From assembly GCF_000003815.2 (NCBI RefSeq), contig NC_049983.1, forward strand, positions 3,788,706 to 3,852,705: DNA of 64,000 bases. Reading direction: 5' to 3'. Shown piece after piece: positions 56,901 through 63,894 of the stretch (its first letter is position 1; each line of letters opens with the position of its first letter). The stretch comes from Branchiostoma floridae. Lineage: Eukaryota; Chordata; Leptocardii; Amphioxiformes; Branchiostomatidae. The position numbers and the translations under genes are program-made. Below the pieces are notes generated by a model. That model had not been told where the DNA came from and did not search any database. It saw nothing but the letters and a program-made list of their open reading frames with translations.

Positions 56901-58108
56901 CCTTGGTGCAAAAAGGTAGATCATATTTTTAGACATATCTAACATGCATTGGCATAATACCGGTAGTAAGACTTATACCGGTAGATTAAAAAAAAATGGA
57001 ACGTAAAGAGATCTACACATGCAACAATAGTTATTTCTGAGCTGTGCACACTTCAGACATCTAGGTGTCCAATACATCATTTACAAAGCATCGATAACAA
57101 TGCATTCGAAGACAACAAGGCCAAAAGTTTTCAGTATCTTTTTCGGGGTAGGCAGCTTGTCGTGGGACGAACACACTGTCACATTCATTGCCAAATTTAT
57201 AGATCATAATTACACATGCTCACGGCACAAGACGAACATGATTCAACAGCAATCTTGAATTTCTGTTGGTGTAAAAGTGTGAAGAACCGTTGCATTATCG
57301 CCCGGATCTACGACTGAATGGGCAAAATTGAACGTACGCAGCCATTTTCCCGCCATTTTTATATCTACGCTAGCAGTGAAGTGTTACGTCATAGCGGTTG
57401 TGACGGACAGGAGTTAAATGAAAATTCTTGACAGTATATGTCCGTTTTCTCATGACATTTTGTATGCTCATGCAGGTTTATGTTTTATGCATTTACTGAC
57501 AGAAAAGGAAGGAACATCAGAGGATGTATAAATGTACATAGCGGCAGTTAATTGTGCCGTGTTTCTTCCTACCGGTATTTTTTACCCCCTCCCAACCACG
57601 CGCCCGTTCGCCGTGTAATTCCGCGGCGTTACAATTACGATATTACGCTTTTAGCAGGACAAGAGTGGTAGAAAAGTTACACAAAAGAAGTGGCAAGGGT
57701 AACCTATAACAGCAACATGTAACTGGAGAAAATGATGCGTTGACAATTTGTCAAATCAGTATGGCTAGAGAAATCGTCGTAAACGTACCGGTATTATGAT
57801 AATAGATGTTATAGAATACAACATTGTGTATTCCATATCACTCAACATATATCAGACAGACTTAAGGTCATAACCATCTTTTTGGTTCCATAGGGACCAT
57901 CTTACCATTTTACCCTCATGTTGAAAGTTTCCATTGTTATCTTAACTGGATATATCTGAGTCAGACTCTGTAGCAGCTAATTGTTTGCTAATATTGGTGT
58001 TGTCTTTGTTGTCAATGTTGCCTGGCTATATGATAATATGTACTATGAATTTTTTTTGTATACAGACAGGAGGGAGCCCCCGCTATCAGTAAGGATTTCT
58101 ATGACCAG
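33394..58108 (+). CDS. FANCD2: FANCD2, Fanconi anaemia group D2 protein (N-terminal 585 residues; gene continues beyond window)
   Basis: Twenty coding exons join in frame without a stop: 1,755 nt, 585 codons. FANCD2 forms a clamp with FANCI on DNA at interstrand crosslinks in the nucleus. Monoubiquitination by the FA core complex and FANCL locks the clamp and recruits nucleases. The assignment rests on a colinear match to the human protein along the whole stretch: NQLxVDQxxFQ, RLIxxQxxWLDRxVDxK, DIIxxLPE, LEDLPVxxKF-like, SEAWIK, DTYCQQEVVGxLVTHI-like, GxLDYLDN, QIRKLF and HIQDDMHxxIRKQLS. Human Lys561 lies in YKLIGIIG; here Lys553 lies in YKRMGVIG. The N terminus is basic and Ser-rich ([10 protein letters not shown]). 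The human protein is about 1451 aa, so roughly 60 percent is missing downstream. Introns are packed with mobile elements. Confidence 0.97.
33640..34160. repeat. Dispersed repeat with GCGCTAGTATCTTCGCTG (copy 1)
   Basis: It contains CCAGGATTTTTTC, AGGGCCATATCTACGATAAT, CGCAGCAGTCACTTAACTTC, TTTCGGGTCAAA and GACGGTCTGATATCCCT. Two further copies in the same orientation lie at about 42970-43265 and 43605-44130. Confidence 0.85.
34300..34870. repeat. Local duplication in FANCD2 intron
   Basis: 34270-34530 and 34535-34800 share AAATTTAGAACA, GGGAA.CGACCCG.TCTTG, AATTATGTCGGAAA-like text, ACGCAACTACCAGTAA, CCCCAAATAAGGA, GGGGAGGGATCCCACCCC and CTCTGTTTACAT. The two copies are diverged by many substitutions. 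Confidence 0.7.
35644..35772 (+). CDS. FANCD2: FANCD2 coding exon 2 (residues 20-63)
   Basis: The acceptor is TATGTAG ending at 35643, with the donor gtaagt, phases 1 to 1. It encodes [15 protein letters not shown] and [20 protein letters not shown]. Human FANCD2 has [21 protein letters not shown] at the same place. Confidence 0.9.
35829..35998. mobile_element. Small foldback MITE
   Basis: The left arm TATCCAACACAAAAGTTGGA, CTCACCCAAAT and the right arm ATTTGGGTGAGTCCAATTTT, TGTCTTGGATA are inverted copies. A related, diverged copy lies at about 49555-49725. Confidence 0.75.
36611..36973. mobile_element. hAT-like MITE with CAGGGCTCGAAAT ends
   Basis: It starts CAGGGCTCGAAATACTGGGT and ends AATTTCGAGCCCTG. 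Subterminal GGTGCACCCA repeats occur in both orientations. CAGGG...CCCTG termini are typical of hAT elements. I could not confirm an 8-bp target duplication. Confidence 0.75.
37388..37425. repeat. AT microsatellite
   Basis: An uninterrupted run of alternating A and T, followed by TTGGTTTGG. Confidence 0.9.
37584..37697. other. Assembly gap (114 N)
   Basis: The bases are undetermined. Open frames crossing it have no meaning. Confidence 1.
38467..38534 (+). CDS. FANCD2: FANCD2 coding exon 3 (residues 63-85)
   Basis: The acceptor is GTGCAG ending at 38466, with the donor gtacgc, phases 1 to 0. It encodes [20 protein letters not shown], matching human [20 protein letters not shown]. Confidence 0.93.
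38559..39214. mobile_element. Foldback MITE with TTAAGGTATTTC ends (intact copy)
   Basis: It is bounded by TTAA on both sides (38559, 39211-39214). Two arms of about 300 bp are inverted copies (TTGGCATTTTGACCTTCC on the left, GGAAGGTCAAAATGCCAA at the right end) around a short AT-rich loop near 38870-38890. TGACGTCA occurs in both arms (38702, 39065). It starts only 25 bp after the exon 3 donor. Confidence 0.9.
39426..39478 (+). CDS. FANCD2: FANCD2 coding exon 4 (residues 86-103)
   Basis: The acceptor is CAACAG ending at 39425, with the donor gtacgt, phases 0 to 2. It encodes [18 protein letters not shown], matching human IIEEFVSGLESYIEDED. Confidence 0.92.
40098..40148 (+). CDS. FANCD2: FANCD2 coding exon 5 (residues 103-120)
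   Basis: The acceptor is CTGCAG ending at 40097, with the donor gtcagg (weak), phases 2 to 2. It encodes [16 protein letters not shown], matching human FRNCLLSCERLQDEE. Confidence 0.85.
40250..40567. mobile_element. MITE with AGGGTTGGAC ends (copy 1)
   Basis: It starts CAGGGTTGGACCGGTTTTCT and ends GGGCTAGTGTATTTTGTCCAACCC. The interior has CGGGCAAG..CACTT and CTTGCCCGATCGGGCAAG. The ends CAGGGTTGGAC suggest a hAT-type origin. Confidence 0.8.
40799..40859 (+). CDS. FANCD2: FANCD2 coding exon 6 (residues 120-140)
   Basis: The acceptor is TCTATAG ending at 40798, with the donor gtaagt, phases 2 to 0. It encodes [20 protein letters not shown], matching human YSKSLIKLLLGIDILQ. Confidence 0.93.
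40989..41198. mobile_element. CTGTAAATGC MITE, copy 2
   Basis: TA-flanked ends are TACTGTAAAATGCATTTAAG on the left and GAACATTTCTGCATTTACAG followed by TA on the right. GCGGTGG/CCACCGC repeats lie inside. The TA flanks suggest a Tc1/mariner-type mover. Confidence 0.85.
41371..41426 (+). CDS. FANCD2: FANCD2 coding exon 7 (residues 141-159)
   Basis: The acceptor is TCCACAG ending at 41370, with the donor gtaagt, phases 0 to 2. It encodes [18 protein letters not shown], matching human PAIIKTLFEKLPEYF. Confidence 0.93.
41520..41620. repeat. TG microsatellite (left part of an interrupted tract)
   Basis: Runs of TGTGTG with short interruptions. The tract resumes at 46184 after the inserted TIR element. 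Confidence 0.9.
41930..42800. repeat. Tandem repeat family with 162-bp unit and terminal hairpin (FANCD2 intron copy)
   Basis: It starts with the hairpin CCATACATAGTATGG and TTTCTTTCTTCTTTCTCCTG. At least four units with GACCAAAAAAGGACACTTTT, GGCCCCTGTACCCTGGTATT and AATGAGCTGAAATTTGACAG follow (about 42170, 42331, 42494, 42656). It is the inverse orientation of the family at 20118-20790. Confidence 0.85.
42830..43570. repeat. Duplicated promoter-like block
   Basis: 42830-42965 and 43430-43570 are copies sharing CCACAGAGCC, GCCAATCAGCGAAGAGGA, AAGGCTAATTAATATTCATA and AGCGGG. Each has a CCAAT box and an AT-rich core. The first also has CCCGTATATAGCAG. A function is not shown. Confidence 0.65.
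42970..44130. repeat. Dispersed repeat with GCGCTAGTATCTTCGCTG (copies 2 and 3)
   Basis: About 42970-43265 is a shortened copy and 43605-44130 a fuller copy of the block at 33640-34160. They share CTTGCATTTTAGACTATT..AGAAGGCTT, CGATAATCGTAGCAGTCACT and GACGGTCTGATATCCCT. Confidence 0.8.
45460..45647 (+). other. Promoter-like CpG block with a 30-codon frame
   Basis: CTCTCGCGCATTACCGCGAG is followed by CCAACATGGCGGATC, where the ATG at 45555 sits in a YY1-like context. It opens [19 protein letters not shown] and stops at 45645-45647. It resembles the promoter and first exon of a housekeeping gene carried inside the TIR element. No further exon is recognisable. Confidence 0.35.
46322..46396. 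repeat. TG microsatellite (right part)
   Basis: An almost pure TG run. Together with 46184-46320 it continues the tract broken by the TIR element. Confidence 0.95.
46501..46588 (+). CDS. FANCD2: FANCD2 coding exon 8 (residues 159-188)
   Basis: The acceptor is CCCTTCAG ending at 46500, with the donor gtacgg, phases 2 to 0. It encodes [20 protein letters not shown], almost identical to human NIPRLIVSQLKWLDRVVDG. Confidence 0.97.
46681..46882. mobile_element. CTGTAAATGC MITE, copy 3
   Basis: TACTGTAAATGCATTTAAGT on the left and GAACATTTCTGCATTTACAG plus TA on the right; same orientation as copy 2. Confidence 0.88.
46994..47560 (+). repeat. Three partial duplicates of the start of FANCD2 exon 9
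   Basis: 46994-47074, 47145-47225 and 47302-47382 each repeat the first 81 nt of the exon at 47561 (TTACTCTGTAGGAAGATGTT up to CTACCTGAG). All are open in the FANCD2 frame and each is preceded by an AG acceptor. Each then runs into ATAGTATAAG with no donor. The spacers are copies of ATAGTATAAGATAATGTGTT, GATGTGTTCCCC (period about 35 bp), which also supplies pyrimidine-AG sequence. Confidence 0.93.
47561..47685 (+). CDS. FANCD2: FANCD2 coding exon 9 (residues 189-230)
   Basis: The acceptor is TTCCCCAG ending at 47560, with the donor gtaagg, phases 0 to 2. It encodes [40 protein letters not shown], matching human [20 protein letters not shown]. This is the only one of the four copies that continues past LPE and has a donor. 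Confidence 0.95.
48223..48307 (+). CDS. FANCD2: FANCD2 coding exon 10 (residues 230-258)
   Basis: The acceptor is CTTGCAG ending at 48222, with the donor gttagt, phases 2 to 0. It encodes [20 protein letters not shown], matching human [20 protein letters not shown]. Confidence 0.95.
48917..49021 (+). CDS. FANCD2: FANCD2 coding exon 11 (residues 259-293)
   Basis: The acceptor is TATCAG ending at 48916, with the donor gtactc, phases 0 to 0. It encodes [20 protein letters not shown], matching human [20 protein letters not shown]. Confidence 0.97.
49075..49485. mobile_element. Possible MITE with GGTAGAGACTC ends
   Basis: GGGTAGAGACTCTGA at about 49076 and GATCGGAGTCTCTACC at about 49464-49479 are inverted. 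Shared internal GATCGGAGT and GGTAGAGA repeats occur between. Precise ends are unresolved. Confidence 0.45.
49933..50006 (+). CDS. FANCD2: FANCD2 coding exon 12 (residues 294-318)
   Basis: The acceptor is TGGCTAG ending at 49932, with the donor gtaagt, phases 0 to 2. It encodes [20 protein letters not shown], matching human VISELREKLDL. Confidence 0.95.
50222..50540. mobile_element. MITE with AGGGTTGGAC ends (copy 2)
   Basis: It starts AGGGTTGGACAGGTTTTCTA and ends GGGCTAGTGGACTTGTCCAACCCT, matching the copy at 40250-40567. Confidence 0.85.
50721..50808 (+). CDS. FANCD2: FANCD2 coding exon 13 (residues 318-347)
   Basis: The acceptor is TCTTAG ending at 50720, with the donor gtatga, phases 2 to 0. 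It encodes [20 protein letters not shown], matching human DVIKSAIRYEKTISEAWIK. The Ser/Gly-rich linker of the human protein before this point is shorter here. Confidence 0.96.
51144..53034. mobile_element. TIR element carrying arrays of GCACTGG/CCAGTGC palindromes
   Basis: A 16-bp exact inverted terminus, TATACAAAAGTAACGG, lies at 51144 and ends at 53034, with one extra internal copy at about 51533. Between the left terminus and about 51680, and between 52743 and the right terminus, roughly a dozen and eight copies of CAGCACTGG-4 bp-CCAGTGCTG are strung together, each a small hairpin. The centre (51680-52740) is AT-rich and non-coding. Flanks share CGTTGAAGAT and ATCATAAT, a possible target duplication. 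Confidence 0.8.
53189..53224 (+). CDS. FANCD2: FANCD2 coding exon 14 (residues 348-359)
   Basis: A 36-nt micro-exon with acceptor CTACTAG ending at 53188 and donor gtaaga, phases 0 to 0. It encodes [12 protein letters not shown], matching human AIENTASVSEHK. Confidence 0.95.
53749..53898 (+). CDS. FANCD2: FANCD2 coding exon 15 (residues 360-409)
   Basis: The acceptor is TTCTAG ending at 53748, with the donor gttagt, phases 0 to 0. It encodes [20 protein letters not shown], then [20 protein letters not shown], matching human [20 protein letters not shown] and [20 protein letters not shown]. Confidence 0.96.
53921..54170. repeat. TG-rich microsatellite
   Basis: About 250 bp of TG runs broken by short TTGTG, AATG and CATG variants, starting 22 bp after the exon 15 donor. 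Confidence 0.92.
54464..54598 (+). CDS. FANCD2: FANCD2 coding exon 16 (residues 410-454)
   Basis: The acceptor is GCTCCAG ending at 54463, with the donor gtatgg, phases 0 to 0. It encodes [20 protein letters not shown] and [14 protein letters not shown], matching human [20 protein letters not shown] and YKYAFKFFDTYCQQ. Confidence 0.97.
54631..54831. mobile_element. CTGTAAATGC MITE, copy 4 (diverged)
   Basis: TACTGCGATACATTCATTTG on the left and GAACATTACTGCATTTACAG plus TA on the right. The inner GCGG motifs are mutated, so this is the oldest of the four copies. Confidence 0.8.
55298..55429 (+). CDS. FANCD2: FANCD2 coding exon 17 (residues 455-498)
   Basis: The acceptor is TATACAG ending at 55297, with the donor gtgaga, phases 0 to 0. 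It encodes [40 protein letters not shown], matching human [20 protein letters not shown]. Confidence 0.98.
55816..56228 (+). repeat. Three partial duplicates of the start of FANCD2 exon 18
   Basis: Units starting at 55816, 55952 and 56088 each repeat ATACCACAG acceptor sequence and GGAGTTCTGGACTACCTGGA, CAACCTGACAG, then diverge into TTTCAAATTGTGTGATAGAA and shared intron-like text. The spacing is 136 bp between copies and 141 bp to the true exon. None has a donor, and the frame meets TAG after about 16 codons. Confidence 0.95.
56229..56386 (+). CDS. FANCD2: FANCD2 coding exon 18 (residues 499-551)
   Basis: The acceptor is ACCACAG ending at 56228, with the donor gtacgc, phases 0 to 2. It encodes [20 protein letters not shown], then [20 protein letters not shown], near-identical to human [20 protein letters not shown] and SSHIQDDMHLVIRKQLSST. 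Confidence 0.98.
56856..56915 (+). CDS. FANCD2: FANCD2 coding exon 19 with the conserved ubiquitin-acceptor lysine (residues 551-571)
   Basis: The acceptor is TTTGCAG ending at 56855, with the donor gtagat, phases 2 to 2. It encodes [20 protein letters not shown]. The lysine codon AAG at 56860-56862 (residue 553) aligns with human Lys561, the monoubiquitination site, in YK-x-x-G-x-IGA. Confidence 0.96.
56953..57798. mobile_element. TIR element with CATAATACCGGTA ends
   Basis: CATAATACCGGTA at 56953 and TACCGGTATTATG ending at 57798 are exact 13-bp inverted copies, 846 bp apart. Further TACCGGTA boxes lie at 56976 and about 57571. No coding frame is visible inside. Confidence 0.65.
58066..58108 (+). 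CDS. FANCD2: FANCD2 coding exon 20 (residues 571-585), last one visible
   Basis: The acceptor is TATACAG ending at 58065, with the donor gttagt, phases 2 to 0. It encodes [14 protein letters not shown], the counterpart of human SLTQERANLSDEQ. The similarity is weak, but phase and position fit. Confidence 0.8.
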
Positions 58109-59630
58109 GTTAGTAAAACTAGTGTTGAAAATTACAGTTCAGCTTTGTTCTAGACACATGTAATGTAATTACCAGGGAAGAAAGACATCCTTCGGGCATC
58201 CTTGGCCTGCTACATTTTTGTAAACAGTGAGCGTCTTGTAAAATGTAGTCTTTAGATTATAGGGTCTCTTAGACATCCTTGTACCTGAAAGCCTGTGTAT
58301 GATCAATAAAGTATGGAAAATGTTAACTATTAGTGCATATAGATGACAGGACTTCTTTCCACCATTTGCCAACGGAATCCTCGGGAGGGTGTGTCAGTAC
58401 CAAAGGCACATGAAGTTGATCCCTAAACTAATACACCTTGGCACCCTCCTAATCTCCAAGCAGATCCACGGTGGCGTAATATAGTACCAAACCCACCATA
58501 GGATCTGCATTCATTCGGCTTCACAAAAGGCTACTAACATCCAATTGTTGCCTAATCAAACTGTGCTTGCTGTGTAGGTGTTAATTGCCCTCCTTCCTGT
58601 GTAATGGCACAAATCTCCTACAGGGATATGCGCGGGTCAATGAACTTGTCCCAATAAAGATGTAACTTGCTCATAAAATCATTAAACACTGGTCATCTTA
58701 TTTTTGCAAAGACACAAGCCATTTGGAAATTCAAGCAAAATTGCTGTTCTACCTTTAAGTGAGGTATCAGGTTGTAGCTCTTGACATACTGAGTATGATG
58801 ATATGAAAATTATTATTGTACAGTGTTCACAACTTAAGATATCATTGATGAAATATGCAAGGAGGCCGCGGTCTTTTTAGAGCATCCCGATATCTTTTTG
58901 GGTTGCCCGTCGGAGAGAAATTGGAACACCGACGGAGTAAACTTACTCAGGCCGTCGGTCTAAACTCCCAACCCTACGGACAAAAGCCTAAAAATTCATG
59001 AAACCCGTCGGTTTCTTTGTGTCCCGAGGGCCGAGAATTTGTCTCCTCGCACCTCTCAGAGAGGTAAACGGGAGGTGTGAAAGGCGTGAATTGAGCAATA
59101 ATACAACCGCCGGTTATAATACGACCCCGACGGGCTCATATCATAACTGACGGTTTTTCAGTTAGAAGGGGTTTGAATTGATAATAAGCAAAATCCCTCA
59201 GACTGTTGCCAGATTGAAACAGTCATCGCTAGTATACATGTATTCTGAGAATGGTCACCACTTCTCATCCTGAAGCAGCCCAAATTTGTCTGATAGTCAA
59301 ATGTTGCACTGTGCCAAAACCTAAATACACATTCTTTATTATAAACATAAAAATACAAATCTGATATGCACTGGTATCTTCCTCACAAACTGAACAGAAT
59401 CCAAACTTGATACAGCAAAAGTTTTTTGGATGTGAATAGTTTGTCTCCTTATTATCAAATACTTATCAATAGTAATATAAGGTGTGAAGGAACTTTTGTT
59501 TTCTACAAGGATGCAAACAATAATCTTGTTTTTTTCTTTGTTTTCATTCTGTAGGCCTTGACTTGAAATGAATAGTGACAATTACATAATGGAGAAAACA
59601 TACTAAGGCTGTAAAGTATAAGATTATAGA
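58109..59630. other. FANCD2 intron 20, first part: no exon seen
   Basis: I found no sequence resembling the next FANCD2 segment. A short GC-richer block at 58860-59110 with GACGG/CCGTCGG repeats (CCGTCGGTCTAAACTCCC, GAGAGGTAAACGGGAGG) may be another small element. 58430-58510 shares CTCCAAGCAGATCC and AATATAGTACCAAAC with 63895-63935. Confidence 0.5.
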
Positions 59631-59634
59631 AAGC

Positions 59635-60375
59635 TTTATTTGCAAGTTCTTGCCCGAAGGCTCATTGCAACATGGACAGCCAGGTGACTAGAAATAATAT
59701 GGACTGCTGAGAGCTACAATGATTATCTAAGCTTTTGGGGTTTGATCATGGCTTCTTTTCTGGAAGCAGTGGAAGACAAACTTTAGTGTCCCACTTTTTT
59801 TATAATGTGGGTTATGTGACGTTAACAGGCCTAGGGTTATAGTTTTGTTTTCGTCTTTAAACGTTTGGAACTTTTGTGGGTTTTGTAGGCCTCTTCGAAT
59901 AACTCTAAAATTTGTTTCCTGGTCATTCAATAGAAAGGCAGTTTGACTTAGAAGTAAAATGTACATGTATTTCGTCTTTCACTGGTTTTGAAGTACAATA
60001 GTTACAGGTTATTTCGCCCACAGGTAGCTTTTTGTGCTGCCATTTCTCAATTTCAAGGGGGTGGACGCTAATTCTAAGTTTGCACATTGCTGATCCTACC
60101 TCATGTTTATCAAGTAACGTTATATAATTTTCCATTGAGTATCCCTTCTTTAGTTTGTTGGAAAATCTTTGAGTTACCATTATCTTTAGACAGTCTATGA
60201 AAAAAATGTCTGGATACTAGTACATACATCTTCCAGTCTTTACAATTGACATATAAGGTACATGTACCAGTGCTTCCAAATAATAGAAGTTTATTTGAAA
60301 GTTCATGCCTGAGCGCTAATTGCAAGTACATGGTATAAACATAGGATGTATATACAAGTGACAATGAACAGATAA
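59635..60375 (-). mobile_element. LINE 3' ends in minus orientation (two nested or tandem copies)
   Basis: Minus-strand 60180-59925 encodes SAMCKLRISVHPLEIEKWQH, KKLPVGEITCNYC and DEIHVHF, the C-terminal knuckle of a LINE ORF2. The 3' end of this family, seen as TTTATTTGCAAGTTC..GCC..AGGCT.ATTGCAA on the + strand, occurs at 59637-59675 and again at 60289-60330. Confidence 0.75.
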
Positions 60376-60389
60376 ACAATATTCTACTC

Positions 60390-62389
60390 TAACTAGTGTT
60401 GACTTCATTTTTGGAAGCAGAGGGAGACGAAAAGCCCCACCTTTTCTACAGTTTGTGGGTTCTGTGACTTCAAAAGAATAATCAACAACTACTGTCAATT
60501 ATCCATTTAGTGTGAATGGACCTTTGCTGTGTTCCACTTAGCATACAAAAAGGAACAGCCACTTAACAGCTGACTGTCGCTGAGCACAACAGTGAGAAAT
60601 CTTTCTGTGCCATTAATCTTTTTTGTACATTCTAACAATTACCATGTTAAAAAGATGAAGGTTTGCCTCTGGCTTTTGTTTCTATTTTAATCGTCAGGCT
60701 TTCTTTTTGTCTGCCAGCCAAACACCGTACAGTTTAGGGTCAAAAGAATACTTGACAAGATAGAAGTAGAAAGCCACATAGAACACATCAAAAAAACATT
60801 TTAAAACAGGTTCAAGCCTAAACATATAACACTTAAAGATTAATTCAAAAGTTTGAGCCAAAGCTATATAAGGACTGAAGGAGAGTTATAAGCATCATCA
60901 GATGCTAATCTAAAAACGGTTTTGTTGGTTTTGGCAAGGAGCTCCCTGGTTTTGGCAAGGAGGTTGAACCTCCTTGGTTTTGGTAAGCCCCGCAGGCTGG
61001 ATTGATTCATGAGTATAATTCTCCAAGCCATGGTCAGGTTCTATAGCTAATAGCTTGTTACAATCTGTCAGAGGTGGACCCCTAGTTCTGCCTCAGTATT
61101 AGATCTATAGAAAGAAAGTTTATTTGCAAGTTCATGCCTGTAGGCTAATTGCAAGACTAGTACATGGTAGAAACAAGATAGGGAATATGCATGTGAAACA
61201 ACAAGAGGGGCCAGTAGAACACAAAGAAACAATATCCTGACTCCCGGGATTTGAACCTAGGCAGCCTGATCACAAATACAACGTGCAAACCACAACAAAC
61301 AAACAACGTCAAAAGCTCAAAGCTGTTGGCGTGGTGGCAGTTTGGCAGTGCCTAAACCCCACTGTTACACATGTAACAATGAACTGCGATAAATATTAAT
61401 ATCATTCAAAGAGACTACTCAAATACGATATCTAGATAGGTTGGGTTTGACTTCTTTTTTGGAGGCAAAGACAGACAAAGAGTCCCGCTTTTTCTATAAT
61501 TTGTGCTCAGAACTGTTCAAGGTGTGCACGTGGACAGTTTGGCAACGCTTGAACCCCACTAATATCCAGATATGCGAATAATTATCATTATATCAACACA
61601 AAAGCAGATACATGGGGTCATAGTTGGCAGCGTCATGTGTGAAAGTGGAAGTTTTTAGCTTTAATGTATGGCTTCCATGAACTTTTACGTTTTACCCACA
61701 AAATTGTTTGAATTCACCTTTGTGATGGTGAAACAAAATTGAATCATGATAAAAAGTAATAATTGTTGTAGATTCTATTCTCACTGATGATCTTTTCTCA
61801 AATCTTGAATTTTTTCTTTAAATTGCACTTCATATTTCAATCCTGGAGTACTGTTGAAATACTTGATATGCTTTTGTTTACACTATACTTCAAATTATAG
61901 CCTTTGGTTGGGTGGGGACATAAGCACCATATATAAGATGGGGGGGTAATGTTACATCTGGAAATTATGGACTTCCTCAGAAATTTGTGAAGAAGCAAAA
62001 TAGTTCTACAAGACAGTAGTGTGACAAAACACATACTATATTATCAGATTGTTATGGTTTTAGGTGTGGATGTCGTTCCATTTAAAATGTATCCTGAATA
62101 GTTGAATCTAAATATAACCCCTTTTTTTAATGGGATAGTCCACATTGTTCAAGGTAATTCACACCTTTTTTCCAGCTTCTGCTTGGGGACCATGGGTTTG
62201 TAGGGTCATTAATTGTTTTGCCACAACTCAGTGAAGACAGCTGTTTTTTTCTCAGTAGCTTTGTAAAACTCAGATACTTCAAGTTTTGAATTATGCAAAT
62301 AGTTACGCCAACGAATAACAATAGGGAGCCCAGAGTCATAAAAGACAATGGTTCTTTCACCAGGTGTCAATGTTGGTCAGGCTTATTCA
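60390..62389. repeat. Further copies of LINE 3' UTR sequence
   Basis: The phrase GACTTC-TTTTTGGA-GCA, CCC-TTTTCTA, TTTGTGGGTT recurs at about 60398-60470 and 61448-61510. The 3' end GTTTATTTGCAAGTTCATGC, CTGTAGGCTAATTGCAA recurs at 61116-61153. CCTCCTTGGTTTTGG repeats lie at 60940-60990. No exon was recognised. Confidence 0.6.
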
Positions 62390-62945
62390 NNNNNNNNNNN
62401 NNNNNNNNNNNNNNNNNNNNNNNNNNNNNNNNNNNNNNNNNNNNNNNNNNNNNNNNNNNNNNNNNNNNNNNNNNNNNNNNNNNNNNNNNNNNNNNNNNNN
62501 NNNNNNNNNNNNNNNNNNNNNNNNNNNNNNNNNNNNNNNNNNNNNNNNNNNNNNNNNNNNNNNNNNNNNNNNNNNNNNNNNNNNNNNNNNNNNNNNNNNN
62601 NNNNNNNNNNNNNNNNNNNNNNNNNNNNNNNNNNNNNNNNNNNNNNNNNNNNNNNNNNNNNNNNNNNNNNNNNNNNNNNNNNNNNNNNNNNNNNNNNNNN
62701 NNNNNNNNNNNNNNNNNNNNNNNNNNNNNNNNNNNNNNNNNNNNNNNNNNNNNNNNNNNNNNNNNNNNNNNNNNNNNNNNNNNNNNNNNNNNNNNNNNNN
62801 NNNNNNNNNNNNNNNNNNNNNNNNNNNNNNNNNNNNNNNNNNNNNNNNNNNNNNNNNNNNNNNNNNNNNNNNNNNNNNNNNNNNNNNNNNNNNNNNNNNN
62901 NNNNNNNNNNNNNNNNNNNNNNNNNNNNNNNNNNNNNNNNNNNNN
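62390..62945. other. Assembly gap (556 N)
   Basis: The bases are undetermined. All open frames of about 200-270 codons here are artefacts of the gap. Confidence 1.
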
Positions 62946-63815
62946 TTTATTCATCATCAGGTACCTTTTCATTAGCCAAAAAACAATTGTCAAACAAAGC
63001 GCGCAAAGCCATGCGCAGCCTCAAATGTTTAACTCGTTCATCAGTTTCACCCAATAGCCTTCTGAGAGTATTTGATTCCTGTGTTAAACCAAGGAGGTTG
63101 AAAGAGGGCCCATTCTGTTATATGGTTGTGAAATTTGGGGTACTGAGAAATTAAATGATACATCTCTGATCGAAATTACACACAACCAATTCTGCAAAAA
63201 CATTCTTGGAGTCTCTAGAAATAGTTGTAGTAGTTCAGCATTTAGGTTCGAATTAGGTAGATTTTCCACTAAACATAGATATATCCGTTTGACTTGTAAA
63301 ATATTGGCTATGTTTAACACAAATAGATTTTACTAAGCATCCATTTACAAGTACAATGTAAATGCACTCTTGGAACAGCACAACTCTGTTGTAAATGGCC
63401 GAAGAAGATCATTGTTGCAGCGTGTTAAAGAAAAAACTTGATTATAGTGGATATTCTTATCTCTGGTACTCTGACAACTCACTCCTGTATATGTATGTAA
63501 TCTGATAAGGAACAGAATTACCGATATGTATATCCAGACGTTTCTATACAAGTATAGATATAGATTCCCCACACCCACAGACGAACAGAAAGCCACTTTT
63601 CTCTTGAAATTGCAGAACCCACAAATTGTAGAAAAGTTGAGGCTTTCCGTCTGCCTGTTCCCAAAAAGAAGTCAAACCCAACCTGTTTAGAAATAGCTCA
63701 CACTAGTATCAGAATATTGTTTACCGGTATAACTGTTTATTGCCACTTGTATATCTCCTATGTTTACACCATGCACTTGCAATTATCCCTCGAGCATGAG
63801 CTTGCAAATAAACTA
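62946..63815 (+). mobile_element. LINE ORF2 C-terminal fragment and 3' end, plus orientation
   Basis: About 62960-63330 encodes KKQLSNKARKAMRSLK, then after an insertion PILLYGCEIWGTEKLNDTSL, FCKNILGVSR and FELGRFSTKHRYIRLTCKIL, the region after the reverse-transcriptase thumb of CR1-like LINEs. Between the two halves sits CCAAGGAGGTTGAAAGAGG, the inverse of text seen at 60955-60990. The 3' end CAATTATCC..GAGCATGAGC, TTGCAAATAAACT is at about 63779-63813. Confidence 0.8.
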
Positions 63816-63894
63816 AACCATTCATCAACTCAGATTAGACATAGCCCCTGGTTGCAAAGAGAGAGTAGTCGGCCCACCCAATTAATAATTAATC

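Noticed and set aside
61240-61290. tRNA-like CCCGGGATTTGAACC
   Set aside because: Only a T-arm-like box is present. No matching A box, anticodon arm or acceptor stem could be found. It may be a SINE relic.
62293-63154. Open frames of 203-268 codons
   Set aside because: They are almost wholly made of N from the assembly gap.
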